Assembly (NCBI GenBank): GCA_963377175.1
Contig: CAUJNA010003090.1
Location: 231,001 to 295,000 of the forward strand
From: Effrenium voratum
Taxonomy: Eukaryota > Sar > Dinophyceae > Suessiales > Symbiodiniaceae
Length of the DNA: 64,000 nucleotides
Direction: 5' to 3'
Numbering within the stretch: position 1 is the first letter of the stretch; each line of letters opens with the position of its first letter. The notes under the pieces were generated by a model, which worked only from the letters and a program-made list of their open reading frames with translations, did no database searches and had not been told where the DNA came from. Both the position numbers and the translations under genes were made by a program. This document shows, one piece after another, positions 24,201 to 49,600 of the stretch.

Positions 24201-27200
24201 GCCATAGCCATATCAACACCATTTGCCAGGCAGGTCTTGGTACATTTTCCGATCGGCGCAGAAATGCCAAGCTTGAGAAATGACGCCGAAGGTTCATCAA
24301 ATTCCCCACTTCGAAACCAAATTGCAAACATTGGTCGACTTTTTACCAGTACACCCCGAACAACTGCTTCTTCCTGTGTGTTGAAGGGACACCAAAAAGG
24401 GCAAACATATTTTGACTTTTCGCCACCACCCCCGAAGAACTGTTTTTACCTAAGTACTGTCCAACAAACAAATAGTTGGGGTGGTGGTAAGAACATCTTG
24501 CTGACCCTCCATGCCTATTGAGGCAGGTGCGCAACTGTTTTTCAGAAGCCAAGCTCAAGAGTCGGCCTCATGCTCACGAATTGGAATTCGGGTTCGCGCA
24601 ATCTCAGCATCCCACCCTGGGATCTGCCGATATGGGATGCCCAAGCGAGCTGCAAATCCACCCGAAATATGTGTGCCACAAACTATGTGACACGCAGCTG
24701 GGTATGGAAGGAACTCCACAAATGCACAAATCAGGCAGAACGTCCCAAAAAACTAACCAGAAAGCCCCCTATCTCTAGGGGTCAACTTGTCTGCCAAAAC
24801 CCCACAGGAAGAATGAACAGGTTGAGGCAGCTCCAGTCGGTTTCTCCCGTCCTCAAACACCCCTTTTGAGGGATCGTGGCAGCTTATCTCTTGCTCCAGA
24901 CTCCTCTGCAGATTAACATAAGGACCCCCCAAAAAAGAAACAAACAATCTACTTCGGAATCTTGGAAATTGGCCCCTTCAAAAGTTGAAATTTCCCGGTG
25001 GTTTCCATTGAAACTGCCACTTTGGGAGGTTTCAAGGGAAATGGCCCGGAAACCCTGACATTGGACCGTTTCTTTTAGGACGTCAATCTGCAGGGAAGCG
25101 TCGAACCATAGCCTTTGGCTCAGAAGTCTTTGCTCCTTGCGGTCCAGCATCTTTGTCGCTGGCACCATACACCACGCTCGCCAGAGGCAAGAGCGGATCA
25201 TCTGGCAGCCTGGCACAGAAGCCCCAGCTTCGGGTCACATGCCCATCCTGAAACTGAGATGTTTGGAGAGGATTGGCACAAAACCAACGGTCGTCTTTGT
25301 CACTTGAATGGTTTGCCACAAAAAATAATGTCGTCCCAAAAAGGAATGCAGGTCAAGGAACTCAGGGAATGTGCACATCACCCTAACAAAATCACATTAG
25401 GATATAAAACCACCAAAAGGGGACATCTAGAGAACCCAGCGGAATTGTCTGTGTCGGCGGTAACACATAGCAAACCGTAAAACTAAGCAGGATTCCAATC
25501 AGCTCCTAGGCATCATGACGTTCTCCAGATCAATGCTATGCGCAGATCGTTTTGCAAGGATCTGAAAATACAATGCCCTTGGTGGTGATTCACTTGCTAA
25601 GTTTGGCCAATAAAGTCGATGCAAGAACCCCGTGGATCAAACATCTAAGAAGAAATGTAGCTGCACAAAAGGTTTCAGCTCGCTTGCCAGCGAGATGAAT
25701 TCTTGAGTTTCATTCGGGTGTTCCATTCAAGCCGGGATCTGGATCACTTTTGGGGCAACACCCGTTGAACCGGCTCTTAAGCATCCAGCTGTGTAACTTC
25801 ACGCATTGGTCTCAAGGAAACTCAAGAGTCCAACACAGAATGCCCGCGCTGCACTTACTACTGGTTAGCATCTGTGCCGCAACACTTTTGCGGTCTCTCA
25901 CTATCTCTAACTTATTGATGCGTATATTGGTCGGGAAACAACAAAACACAACACAACAACACAAATACAAAACAACAAACAAGTTGTTATGCCCCTCTGA
26001 AATTGTATTTCCCTTCTGAGATTCCTTCCCCAAAAGTACAACTCCCGTGTGGGAAGTGAAGTGCGATTCAAACGGGAGTACTGAGTTGCACAAAGTAGCA
26101 ATTGTTCAGTCTACAAGTCGCTTACGCTCAGCTTACGCAAGGATACTCGTAACAAAATGCATACGAGTTCTTACGCGCCTGCGTGTTTAGCTTATGCGGG
26201 CCGATTTTTTTTGCTAGCTCCTTGAAGGGTGCTAACGCTGCCCAAAGGGAGGGAAACCGGCAGGAAAACCCGGGATGTATGGGGTCCCTATACAACACAG
26301 AGAGGAAAGAGAGAGAAAGAGAGAGATAAAGACAGAGAAAGAGAGCGAGAGAGAGAAGAGAGCCCTCTCTAGAGGGTTGCGTAGTTTGGAACCAAATATG
26401 GCCATGGGGATGCTGATCCCGTCCAAACGTGGCCGGCTGAGAGCTTTTCAATAGCAGGGGTTCATGGACGGACTTCCATTTGCTTTAGCCCCCTGGAAGA
26501 AATAAACATATTTCCAGTAGTGATAGATTCCCTTTAAAACCAAAACTGGAAAATCAAACATATCAAAATTCAGCAAATGGAAGCCAGGATGTTTGGGCCG
26601 GCAAACCTGGATCCGGGCGCTTGCTAGGCCTTGGCCCTGACCTTTAGAGAGTGGCGTCCAGTGGAAGCCATGCAATTCTACAAAGCCTACCCCAGAATTT
26701 GCAAAGCACTGAAAGCAGCGATCCCTCCCATTCCATTACAGGAGCAACATGAGAGTAAATTACTTGGCACCCCTTGCGTGCCTCTTCCTTCTTCTCCTTG
26801 GCAGCTGCCTCCTCCATCTTCAACTGCTGCACCATCTCTTCCTCTCACATGCGAGCATGTGAGCAATGGATATCATGCCATATCATGCCACCTACGCTTA
26901 GGCGGGTGAGTGTTCCAGTTCCAGATTTCTAGTCGTTCCCAAAGTATAAATGACATGCCCAAAAGGGAAGCGTCTGGATTGAGGCATGGTTCCATGACTC
27001 CGCTGGTGCTTGGAAATATGTTTGTCTTAAGGGGCAAACCGCGCGTGTGTGTGTGTTATTTGGGTGTGTTTTCGGTGAAAATGACAAACATCACACGCAT
27101 GTCAGTCATAACCATTTCCCTGTACGGGCAAGAACGACAAATAACCAGGTCAGTTGATCTCAAGACCTGCACCGTGACTAGGTGGGGGCTAGACTTTTGT

Positions 27201-29399
27201 TCAACTGACTTGTCTCAATCACCTAATTAGGCCTAGTGCCCACAAGGGCAAAAGGCACCCCCTTTCTTTGGTTGCTGGGATTCTGAAAGAAGCAAACAAC
27301 ACAATGGTTTCGCCTTGGTGCGACATTAGGGGTGTTTTCAAAAACGTCATCATAATTCCTTTCTGCATGGAACCCCGTACTTATCAGAAAGGAGTTAGAT
27401 CAATATATGTATGGATTGCAATTCATCGGTACGCATGGCGAAGAAAAAACGGGTTGCTCCAAAACAACTGAGCAAAACGTGTGTCATGTCAGGTCCTGCT
27501 CCACGGTAATGGAGGCCAATCGGTCCTACGCCCGCCCGGCGCCGCTTCTTCTCAGGCTGTTTGCGCAGGTTAGGGGTCGTAGTTTGAGAAATCCCCGGCT
27601 GTGAAACTCGCAAGGGTCCTGTGAGCCTTTTTGGCGAGCCTTGTGGGGAAGTAATCAATACGGCGCCCCTTTTTGGCTGCTATCTTGTGCAGGGGGCACA
27701 TTCGGACTGGAACAAAAGCATTTCGCCCCCCCCGCCCCCCCCCGCCACGAAAAGAGCTGAGCTTTTGTAGGCGCAGGCGCGCAAGAAAGGACGGACGCTA
27801 ATCACAATCACAAGAACATGGTTTGGAGAAAATGGGCCCTGCACTGTTTTCTCGGACCGTTTGCGCTACTGGCTGCCGCTTGGAATTCTTCATTGGAAAC
27901 CTGTCCTTTTGGGAGGGTGACGGAATCATCGAAGCAAGAAGCTCAGAGACACGCAGCCCAATGTTTGATGCGCACGACGCCCGCAAACAGTACATTGATG
28001 GGGGGGGCTGGGCGCCAGACGCATCTAAGATACAAGGAGCACCTCCCTGCTGCAGAGTGCACCAAAGCTGCTACTTTATAGCAGGCCCCTCAACATGATG
28101 TGCACGAGCAGCAAAGAAGCCGAGTTCAATGGTTGAGTTTCTGTCTGTGCTATGCTGAAACAGATTTTGGAGCTCTTGGGACACCTGGTGAAGATGAGGG
28201 TGTGGCTTGACAGCACTGCGGCTGTGGGCGTTTCTACCGTCAAGGGTGGCCGCCTTGCGTTCTAAAAGATTGTAACATCTTGTCCTCCCCGGAACCCGAG
28301 GCAACGCCCTGCCTAACGCGAATTCGTCACAGTCTTGCACTGCTCTGATGCGTCATGTCCATTTTGGAAAAAGGACGGTGTAAGCAAAGTCGGCCGACTG
28401 CCCGCCGCAAGCGCACTTTCCATGTGGCTCTGCGCGGCCACTGCGACAACTCTGCGCGACCACTGCGACAAAGCCATCAACCTTCTCAGTCTTCCATAAC
28501 TTGGCCTCATAGTGCTAGGAAGTTTGTGCGAATTCGCAAAGCAAATTCCACCTGCGCTTTGCACAGGCCATGAACTTTTCTGCGCAGACTTCATTGGGCG
28601 CAACGTTCAACGGCGCGGCAAGATACTAGGCGGCAGCCAGATGCAAAACAACATGCGCAAATGGGACACACCGTAACACACCAAAACACCAACGGAAAAC
28701 CAGCGGGGATGGTGCTCCACTGGCGCTTCGGTGGTGTGGCGGTTGTCCCGATGGTTTTGCAGTGGTGTCCGGGTGGTCTCCCCCAGTCGTGTAGTCTTGT
28801 CCTGCTTTGTTTGTTTTTGGTTGTGTCCCAGTTGGTGGTTTTGGTGGTCTTGTCTGAGTTTTGTGCGTGTGTGCGCGCACGCTTACAGAGTGGGCGCAGG
28901 CGTGCGTGCTTGTGTCTCCGTCGAGCGTGGCAAGCATGACTTGGATAGTTGACCTCCTCGGCCTCCTAGCTTGAACCGCCAAACACAAAAGAGACAACTG
29001 AAGCAACACAAAAATCAATACCACTTACTATGACAACTAGCTAGTTGGTTGTATGACAACACGGAGCGCAACTAAGAACCACCCACCAAACAAACAAAAG
29101 ACAGCAATGTACTCATCAACTTCAGCCCCAACCAACCCGGCGACATCCAATTGACCCCTGGTTACCATGTTTCACGAACCAAGCTCGGCTCCCACAAAAG
29201 GAAGGAACCAAACCTCACAGGTTTCACGATGGTCACCAACTACACAGGCAACCAGAAGCGCTGGGAAACTGGTGCAAACAAAACCAAACCAAACACGACG
29301 ACAAAGAAAAGCAAAAGCAAATGAAACCAAAAGCAAACCTAAATTAGGTTTGCCTGTGGCTGTATATATGTGCTTCTGCTTTAATGATGTCAACCTAAA
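21237..29399. other. 8.2 kb without a secure exon
   Basis: The missing 5' exons of gene A should be here. Weak candidates on the minus strand are 22733-22667 (reads DDATGSARESIDSAEFCDRT), 27.5 kb (PEKKRRRAGVGPIGL) and 28.1-28.6 kb. About 23.0-24.5 kb is open on both strands. There is a GA run at 26290-26365. Nothing here was recognised. Confidence 0.4.
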
Positions 29400-40436
<11,037 letters not shown>

Positions 40437-40971
40437 CTGCAGAAAGCGACCGCTCGGGGCTCGGATTCAGCGTGTGCGTAATTGGGCCACGGGCTGTTTC
40501 AAGGCGCTGAGTTTGAATGAAGAACCAATCCCCAATCCAAAATATGATTTCTTCAGAGAGGCCCTTTCAGTTTGGCACTCCAAGAAGCACTCCGCACTTG
40601 GGGGGCCAAACATGTTTCCAGAAAAGGCAGTCGAACAAGAAGCATCTTGAACCTGCATTCTATTGAAGGGGTGTACCTAAAACCTATGGTGGCCTTCCGC
40701 CGGAAACACCAGCTACAACATAGTCCAGGAATGTAGTCTTAAACTAACAACCCTTCAGCTTCCCTCGAATTGCTGGTGATTTGGAGGTTGGCGTGTGCTT
40801 ACCAATCTATGCTCTACAAGAGCCAGGGGTTCAACTCCTCCATGCCCGAATTCCGAAACACCAAAGACGGAACCTGAATCCTGGTTTGAGGCCCTTGGAT
40901 CATGCACTTTCCCCTTGTTCGGCCCACATCCGGCGATATCCCACGACTGGAGCGACGCGAATCCGGACTTT
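40437..40971. other. Short spacer between genes C and B
   Basis: The 535 bases between the gene C stop and the first gene B exon contain a SINE-like element (40768-40853) and no recognisable D-P-D-A-V exon. Trans-splicing of a spliced leader onto gene B would have to occur here; no site could be chosen. Confidence 0.5.
40768..40853 (+). repeat. tRNA-derived SINE-like element
   Basis: AATTGCTGGTGATTTGGAGG opens it, then TATGCTCTACAAGAGCCAGG and the B-box-like GGTTCAACTCC. Both ends carry AATT. It matches the 12975 element in layout. Confidence 0.6.
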
Positions 40972-41011
40972 TCACAACTCCGCATCCGCGCGCGGGCTGG
41001 CGGGCGGGTGC
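40972..41011 (-). CDS. Gene C last exon with stop
   Basis: The acceptor is TTCCAG|GCACCC. After a split R it reads HPPASPRADAEL and TGA. It follows the MKAALAR end of the fold, where such proteins normally stop. Confidence 0.75.
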
Positions 41012-44000
41012 CTGGAAGGCTTGCGAGTACAAAAACCCAATTTTTACAGTGGGGGAAGCGGAGGGATCGCCTAATTCGAATCCGGTTGGGTGTGTCTTAT
41101 TTTGAGGGTACCAATTATGGGGTTGTTGTTGAAGGTAACCGCAAGAACACTATCCATTTTGGAGGTTCCCCATTTTGTGACAAACCCCAGGTGTACGTGC
41201 AGACAGGAAGCATTGAACATGAGTAGAACAATTTATCGATAATGTGGAGAAACAAGAAAACCATAATACCACTTCAATATTCCACATTAGCATTCCGGCA
41301 GACTCAGATAAAATCAAGGCAATTTGCTTTGGGCGGCTGAGATCCCCTGTTGGACTGATGAGTCCTTGTACGCCCATGAACACCCCCCAAGGAAACTCAA
41401 TCAAAGGCGATGGATGATTCCAAGACTCAAAGAGACAGCATAGGAAGCCCTTTGTGAATGTGGGTTCCAGGAACAAGGGGACGACAATTGAACATTGGCA
41501 GTGTTCCTGTTGATTCCCCTGAGAAACACGCCAAAAGCGTACCCTTACGAACAAACATATAGGTGGTTCTCAAAATGGTGGACCCCTCTTGGTTGGTTGT
41601 GAATGGGAAATCAAAAAGGAAACCCAACCCACACGTGTGTGTGCTTTTTAAGATAGGGGTCTGCCAAAATGCTGGTTTTCCAACATTGGTTTCCCTTCAA
41701 AACAACCCCATCCCAAAACGGGCTGTTTCCATTTGGTTTCTCGTTAAAACACCCGGGGGCCCACCATTTGGAGACAGCAGTCTGTCTTGGTTGTTGTTTT
41801 TCTTCTTCTTTTTTTTTTCCGCGGGTACCTTTGGGATGGATTCAAATGCAAACCAAAAGGAACACCAACATTTTGGGTGGTCCAACCTAGAACAAAAACA
41901 CACCCAGGAGTGTCTGCCCGAGCCGCGAGCCCAAGGTCTCGTTAGCTTGGGAAAACAAAAAGCGGCGGGGGTACTGGGGAATCGGGGTATGTGCGAGGAT
42001 TCGCCTCCAAAGTAAAACAGCCCCCTGTTACTGTTAACACGCTGGGGTTGATTAACATGGGGACAACATCACCTGACAACTATGTCCACATTTCTGCTTC
42101 CCCGACATCCCTGCTAGTTTGTTTGTCTGATTATCTAGAAACCGGTTTGGAAGCGCATGTTTTGCGTATTTCCCCTGTTTTTTCTCCCTGTTGGTCCGTT
42201 TTTTGTAATATTTTAGTATTATTTTAGTATTCTACATGGGTGGTGAATCCACAGATTATCCACATCTGTAGAAAACAATTTGAATGTGGCTTTTGTGGAA
42301 CCACCCCTGTACTAAAAGAGTACTACAAGACCACTAAAAAAAGAGGCAGGGAGGAAGAACAGGCAGAAATCCACGTAAAAAAACAAATCCAATCTGTTTG
42401 CTAGAGTAGAGACTTGGGCCACTTTATTTCTGGTTCACACGTCACAAGGCCAACCACTCGGACACAAAGGACGTTTAAAGCTGTTGGCTCAGCCACCGCG
42501 TTGCTTCACTTGTTCCCAAGCTCACATATGGGTCTGTCGTTTTCTGAGGATACCTCTTTTGGTTGGTCTTAAAGGGAAGCCAAAGGGAAACCAACCAGTT
42601 TGGGGGGTCCGCTAACAAAAGACATACCCATACGGCTATGGCTCAAAATTAAAGAGCCGGGGTTACGCGGGTTTCAGTCGTTGGTTCCATTTACCACGGT
42701 TTGGCACCACTTTTTTGAGCCACAGCCATATAAATTTCAACCAGTTTGGGGCGTCCGAAAAGAAACAAAAAGACATACCCGCATTTGAAAGTCATTTCCA
42801 AGCTCCGATTCGACCACAACCGAGCCGCGGATCCAAAGCGATGTGCGCCTCGCGAGGGCGGCCTTCATGGCGCCGTTGCCTGTGCGCACCGAGGCCATGT
42901 CCAAGCGCCGGGGCGGCGCGTCATAGCCTCCGGCGGGTTAAGAAAGGCGGGGGGCTCGTGGTCATGGTAATTGAAAGGGGTTTGACAGGGATTTGAAAGG
43001 GCTTTTTAGTTGAAAAGAGACTTGCCCCAAGAAAAAAGAGACAAGGAAGCAAGGCACTGCGGGTCTGGGAAGTTGGCGCGATTCCCTCGAATTGGTGGGT
43101 TGGGGCCCGGTGGTTTGGTGCTTGCGGGGTGAGGCTTCCAACTCATCCTCTACAAGAACCGGAGGTTCATTCCTGGGTTACCTGAACATACCCGTGTTCC
43201 AACAAAAACTCCCGGGTGCAAACTTGTGGCATCATTTGTCCTACTTGGCTGCGACAGCTTATAAAACATGCGCGTGATGGAAGGTGTTCTTGGTCTTTCG
43301 TGGGGCACGGCAAACCCCCATATGCCCAATAAGTTGCAAGACAGTTTGTCAAAGGTCTGCAAATTCTGGTTGCCTCTGTTTGGTGCCGCTTTTCTTTTGT
43401 TGGTTTCGATTGTTGGCCTCAGAGAAAGGCAATCCCCTCTCTTTGTTTAGAGGCAGTCATCACGGCTCGGGGCTGTTCCCGCTAAGGTTGGCAACCAAAT
43501 TGTGTTGCGTAAGCGAAATCTGAACTTCCAGATTGGTTCATCAACTCCGTGAAGAAGCATTGGAGTGTTTGGCATTTGAAACAAACACCTTATGTGACTG
43601 TACATAAATATATAACAAACAATCAAATTCTTGAAGAAGCATCAAATTGTAGTCGTTTTCATTTTGTCTACAAACACATGTTCACCTTCTAAATAAAAAT
43701 ATACATATATATATATATATCTTTTATAATCAAAATAACGACGTCTGTTGAGGAGCACACCTGAACTTCTCTGCGGAATGGGCTCCCGGCTGTGGCCCGG
43801 CAGCACCTGCACCTGGTCGGGCAGCCTTCCCAGTCGCGCCAGGCTCCTTTGCAGCGCCTCGCCGTCGCCGCCTCGCCGAAGGCGTGCTGCGGTTTCGCCG
43901 GGTTCCGCCGATTTCTTGGGGCGGGGGAATTTGGAGTTGGTCCCTGGGCTCCCCTTCGATCCCCTGAAAGTGTCTAACCTAGCGGGTTAAATTATATAAA

Positions 44001-46563
44001 TGGACACCCAAGCACTAAACCCTAAAACGTCAATGGCTGGAAACCACCAAGGTTACTTATTTTTGACAAATTGGATCTTCTTGTTTTCGTGCCTCATTCT
44101 TTGGGTTCCTCCTATTTTGGAACAAAATATGGTAGAGTTTAGTGAAAGTACATGGCAGAGTTCCCACCCTTTTTTGAGGGTGTGCCGTTTTCGTGGTGCT
44201 TCTTGCCCCTTCTTTGAGCTGTTTTGAATGGAAAGCATTCTCCCCGTTTGATGTAATCATGCCCTTTACTTACCGACATGAAAGAAGTCGTGTCGTCTAC
44301 CATCAGGGTGTAAATATATCCATATCCAGGACTGAGCAGATCAACACCGCTGAGGTGTCATGAAGAATGGCGCAGACGCCTATCATAATACAAAAACAAC
44401 AACCTATAAATCGTATCAAACATGCAGGAAAACTCAACGACTTGGCATCCCACAGCAATTCTTGGACCTGTGGCTGTGGGGCAAACATGTCAACTCCATC
44501 ACCAACCTCAAGTGAACGGTGCTTGTCAGGTGGGTTCATTGGAGAGGCGGAACAGGCAACTTTTCTTTCCGGGCTGGGGATTAGGGGAGTCCTACTTGCT
44601 GATGGACAGACATCTAGAACATACAAGTCACACATGTTGGCTGCATTCGCATCAGTCCTGCCACTCCAAAGTCGCAAAGTTGGCTTTTGGTCCAGCTAGG
44701 AGGCTCACTGGGGTGTGTCTGTTTCGAGGATGCTTTCCTGTGTTGCGGCTTAAAGGGAAACCAACATAGGACAACCCATTATTTTGACTGTATATTTTAA
44801 GTAATTTACTTCTTTTTTTGGGGGGGTCTCCTGAAACAGACATACACGTCTTGAGTTGTCAAGAAAGGTGATGTCACCTCGAGCAGTTTTGCCCGCGCCT
44901 GGCAGGTCGGTCCTTCCCACGTTCTTCAGAAAGAGCGTGTCCCCCGTGAAGAGAAGGCCTGGGGCCATGTGCTTTGGCTTCAACCCGCCAACCCCAGGTA
45001 TTTACAAAGAGCAACCGGAATCTCCCCAGCAGGTTTGGGAGAACGCACGCAGCTCCTGGCATTTTAGACAACCTGGTTGCAAGCCCGCACGGAAGATTAA
45101 GCAAAGATAGTCCAAAGATATTCAAATACAAACAAACAGAGCAATGAGGTGATTAACATTTCCCTTTGCTTAGGGTCTGTCAAAATGATGAATTGGCCTT
45201 TTGTGTGCTATCAGTGCATGGCTGTCCTATGCGAAACACTTTTCCTGATAGAACATCAAGCTGGATGGTCGCATTAGATGGCCAAGTCAGGTAAAAAACT
45301 CGGATAGGCTGGACAAAATGACAGGGTCAACGGACATGGGAGTAGGTTTTTGGGGGTAACTTTGAGAGGGAGGACAGGGGTTGCTTCTCACACCCACTGG
45401 CTTCAGCCACTTCCAAGCCGAGCACAGCTGTTTTTCGAGGAATCCTTGTAGGGCTCTGGATCCCTTTTTACATTTTTCGAGGTATGAAACGCAACCCCTG
45501 TGCGCCAAGGTGGATCCTTTTCTCTTTGCTTGCTGAGGGAGAAGGTTGGCCCGAGTGCAAAAAAAGTCAAAAAGCCATCGCTCAGGGGTCACTAGATCTC
45601 CTGTCAAGTTGCAACTTACTGGCGGTTTCTATTGAAACTGCTTTGGAGGCTCCAAAAAGAGAAATGGAGGAATCCCTGTGGGTCCCCAAAAACGCTCCGA
45701 CCGTTTCTGCCGGAAAGCAGGTTTCGCGTCAACCCCGCAAAAACTTGTGCGAAGTTTGTCTCCAGCTCCTGGGCCCTTTCGAAGGTCAATCCTTCGAAAT
45801 AATTTTAGGTCTATTTTGACAGCTGACTCATGCACAAAAACAACACTTGAACTTGACGTCAAACGGAGAACCTCAGGTCATGAACGAGGTCCACGTAATC
45901 CCGACAACATGTCTGGCGGTTCCGCACCTTGCCACAAGCTGAGACCATCAAAACATGTTTCGGGGGGGCCATGCGCTGTGTTATACGCAAGAAAGCAGAA
46001 CAATAGTATTCCACTTCCTGGTTCTTTCCCTCAAACAGGCAAGATCTTCCAAAGGAATGAGCAACAAACCATCAGGTAAGCTCTAGTTGGTTTGGAGTTG
46101 GAATTGAACCTCCGCTTCTAGGGGGTAAATAGGAAACTACCCCCTAACCACCAAATCACAATAGCAAACCAAAAATGGTGGGTGTCCTGTTGGTTTCCCT
46201 TTACGAAGCAAGCAAACAAAGAAAACGAGCCACCCACATGTTTGAATAAGATGACCTGGCCGACACCATCCTTTTTTCCAGCAGTTAGAGAAGCGGCTTT
46301 CCCCGACTGCATTCGAACCTGAGAAAATCAGGAGACCATCAGAAGTGAATTAGAGCGTTGCCTTTCTCCTTGAAAGGAAGCCAAGTACGACTTTGATTCC
46401 TCGTGCTGGGCCGTTTGGGTCATCACCCAACCGCACCCCGCGCCTTCGGCACAGTCACCCTGCAGGCTTCCCCGCAGCCAAAAGGTCACACCGCCTGGCA
46501 TGGCGAGTCCAGCAAACAAAGAAGCAAACAAACAAAAAAAGCAAGCAAGCAAGCAAGCGAGCG

Positions 46564-46617
<54 letters not shown>

Positions 46618-49600
46618 TAAATAAACACTCAAAGCAAGGAAGGGAATGGTGGCAAAATAATATGTTGCATCAAGGAATAATCCCCTTCCTGGCTGGTATT
46701 CATTGTGGAGCCTTTGGTGACATCATTCCAAAGGCATATATGTCCACCAACCATTTATGCGGGCTTCCCACATTCAATTTCATACTTTCACATTTGCCAG
46801 GAGTTCAAGTGCTTGAATAAATCCAACAGGTCCTTCTAAGTCAGGTCTTGGGTGGGATATACATCCCGTTTTGCCATTCGAACATGGCATGATCTTGCTG
46901 TGCGGTGATGTCTCAAGCGCATACTTTGAGGAATACTGTACAGAAGTTTGGGCGATGGGAGGGAGGGGGGGATGTGATGAGGGGGGAAGGGGCGGTGATG
47001 AGGGGGGAGGGAAGGAGGGGAGGGAGGATCCTTACAGGTTGCTGAATGAGAGCGCTGCCTTGGGGGGTGGTGACGGGTGGTGGACACCCTCCACTAAAGG
47101 GAGGTGAAGCTGTATGTTTTTGAGACATGGGTGGCATGGACCAGCGGCTAGAGGCTCTCGAGCCGAATCTGTGGATCGTGGTCTTGCTCCCCTTAAGAAC
47201 CTCGAGGTTGATGGCCATCCCTACCAACCCAAAACTAAACGGGCCCTTTGACTGCGGCCCGTGGGTTTGCTTTGGACCCTCGGCTAGATGGCTAGCATCA
47301 CACATCCCATCCTTTGAGCCAGACATCCACTCCGTGTCCTCGTCCTTACACAGTTTGCAAGCCCAAACTCAGTGGTGGCCATGGCAAAAAGGCCAGCCAG
47401 CATTGCTCGTTTTGGTTGACGTGGCAAATAAACTCCAAGCAGAACATGCTGAATCATAGATGCCGATGCGCAGGCCTTGACTTCATGCACGGACATCCTA
47501 GGTCCCTCACAACCATGCCCTTCGGTAAAAGGTAAATCTGCCTTCCAACCATGATAGAGTTTTGACACCCGCAAGAACAAGGCGCCTAGAGTGTGGCCTG
47601 GAGTGTCCATCCTCAGCTCACAAAACACATGTGCCATAATAAACACGTGGCATTAAAATTGTTTGACTACCCAGAAACATGTAAATTAAACAGGGTGGCC
47701 AAGGCACCCGTTTATGGCAAGGGGATTCTCCCCCAAGCTTCATCTACCCGAATCGATTTGTAGGGCGTAGCTCACATGATCTGTCTAATTGATCAAGAGC
47801 CAACTCACAAGGAGGAGCCATGGGAACTGTGTGTCCTTCAGTCTCTCCAGTTACCATGGAATGGCTCCTCTATGGCTCTAAATCAATGGACTTGCAGTCA
47901 AAGGACCTCTGCAATACCGTTCCAACACAGTCCTTGGCCTCCAGTCCCTAGTAGTCTATGGCTCCTCTTGCTATTGCTCATAAATATATTAGACTTGGGG
48001 TCAAAGGACCTCAAACATCCGGTTTCCAAACCCTGCTGGGTGTGTCAGCAGCGTTTTGCAGCCCCTCACTAAACATGAACATACGGACGAACAAGGCTGA
48101 ACATCGCTAGAACGGATCCCTCCAGCAAGACAGAACGGAACCACAAGCCAAAGACACATACACGGCACGAGCAGTCCATGACACCCTCTGCCTACCCCGT
48201 GATAGTAGTTGCTCTCATCCGCTTCTTTCTTTGGCCATGTCTCACCTAGTGCGGATATGGACCCCCAACTTCCAAAGTATTCCACTCGCTTATACTCGCT
48301 TTAAACGTGAAATGACATTTGGCATCAAAGGAGACACATGTGCAGGTCTGCGATTGCACCCGCAAACTATTTGAGGGGTGCATGCCAGGACTCATTGGTC
48401 GTCTAAATAAGGGGTCATGGCATTTTCTAGCTATATAGTCCAGCTAGAACCCGGCTTGCTTCAGGCCTCAGGAATGGAATTCTGATCAAGGGGCCCCTCA
48501 TAGAACGTGGGGAGAATGTTGGCGTGCGGTTTCGGCGATAGGATTGCTCTCAAGGCAGGGCAAAGAAAACCAAAGGCCCCGTCTGTAGACCCATGTTCCA
48601 CTCTTCTGGTTAATCTGCAAGGAAACCAAAGAAGGAAGAGAACCACATCTCTTAGGTGACTCAAAACTTTTAGGAGACCTATGTTCCACCCTTGTTAATC
48701 TTTCGGGAAGGAAACCCAAAATTGCAAACCCTTGACCAATACTCCAGCCGCGTTGGATCCCTCCCGGCCGAGGATCACCAGGATTGGATGGTCCGGGAGC
48801 AGGGAGACCGTGTCCCCTGGCACAGGGTGCCAGACCTTTTGCCCCGTTTTGGTTGGACAAAGTCATCAGCAACCCCCCCTGAAGCTTGTTGGTCTCGTTT
48901 TGGTAAAAATGAGTTTCCCTTCAAAACATTTAACCCCCCCCCCAAGAAGGGTACCCTCAAACAAAAGCAGACGCATTTGCTTGTCAAACGCCCTCAACCG
49001 ATTATTAAATCGTTCCCAGCTACCTTGGGTTTGCTGAAATATGATCCCCAGCAAACACTTCGGCCCATCGGCCTCAGTGGGGCTTTCTGCGCAAAAATCT
49101 ATCAGCTTTTTTGCAGGTTTAGAGGCCTCTCTTCGACAGCTTGTCTTGCGGGCGCTCCTCCCGGATTCCATTCTCATCTAGAGATTGGTTCCAGTTGAGC
49201 GTTTGCGGGTTTCCCATACGAGTGATGCCAGGTTCTTCCAAAGTCTTGTTGGTCTCCTTGATCTTGCCGAGACGTGTCAAATGGACAGGTCTGAGTGCGA
49301 ACTCGAAGCCAAGAGAGGGCCCTTCTCCATTGCTGTTTGCAGGTTGGAGAACCTTCTCCTACACTTCAGGAGCCCTGACTAGCGTGGAGCCGCTTCAAAC
49401 CACTCCGGACAGTGAACTGAGTCCATGCGTTTTGCGTCCGAGTTTTGCCTTTTGGCCTTAAAGGATATCCTTTTTTAGCACACTCCTCCTGGGCGTCTGA
49501 TTTCCAAAAAAACAGCAACAGCAAATCCTGCTTGGGTCAGTCAGGCTTGCCCCAGCTTTCTGAGTTCGTGAAAGTGTGACATTAGCTTCTAACTGGGTAG

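Noticed and set aside
28626..29024. Minus-strand frame starting like a signal peptide (MVLIFVLLQLSLLCLAVQA)
   Set aside because: The hydrophobic start comes from a CAACA-rich stretch and the rest is low complexity; no splice or stop context supports it.
40920..41040. Minus-strand frame SGFASLQSWDIAGCGPNKGK as a coding exon
   Set aside because: The phase from gene C exon 9 selects a different frame that ends at TGA.
44899..44962. Shorter gene C exon 7 beginning at CCCAG|GCC
   Set aside because: It would need a split codon from exon 6; the longer form from TTGAAG|CCA joins in phase and gives the usual spacing between TPGHT and FTGD.
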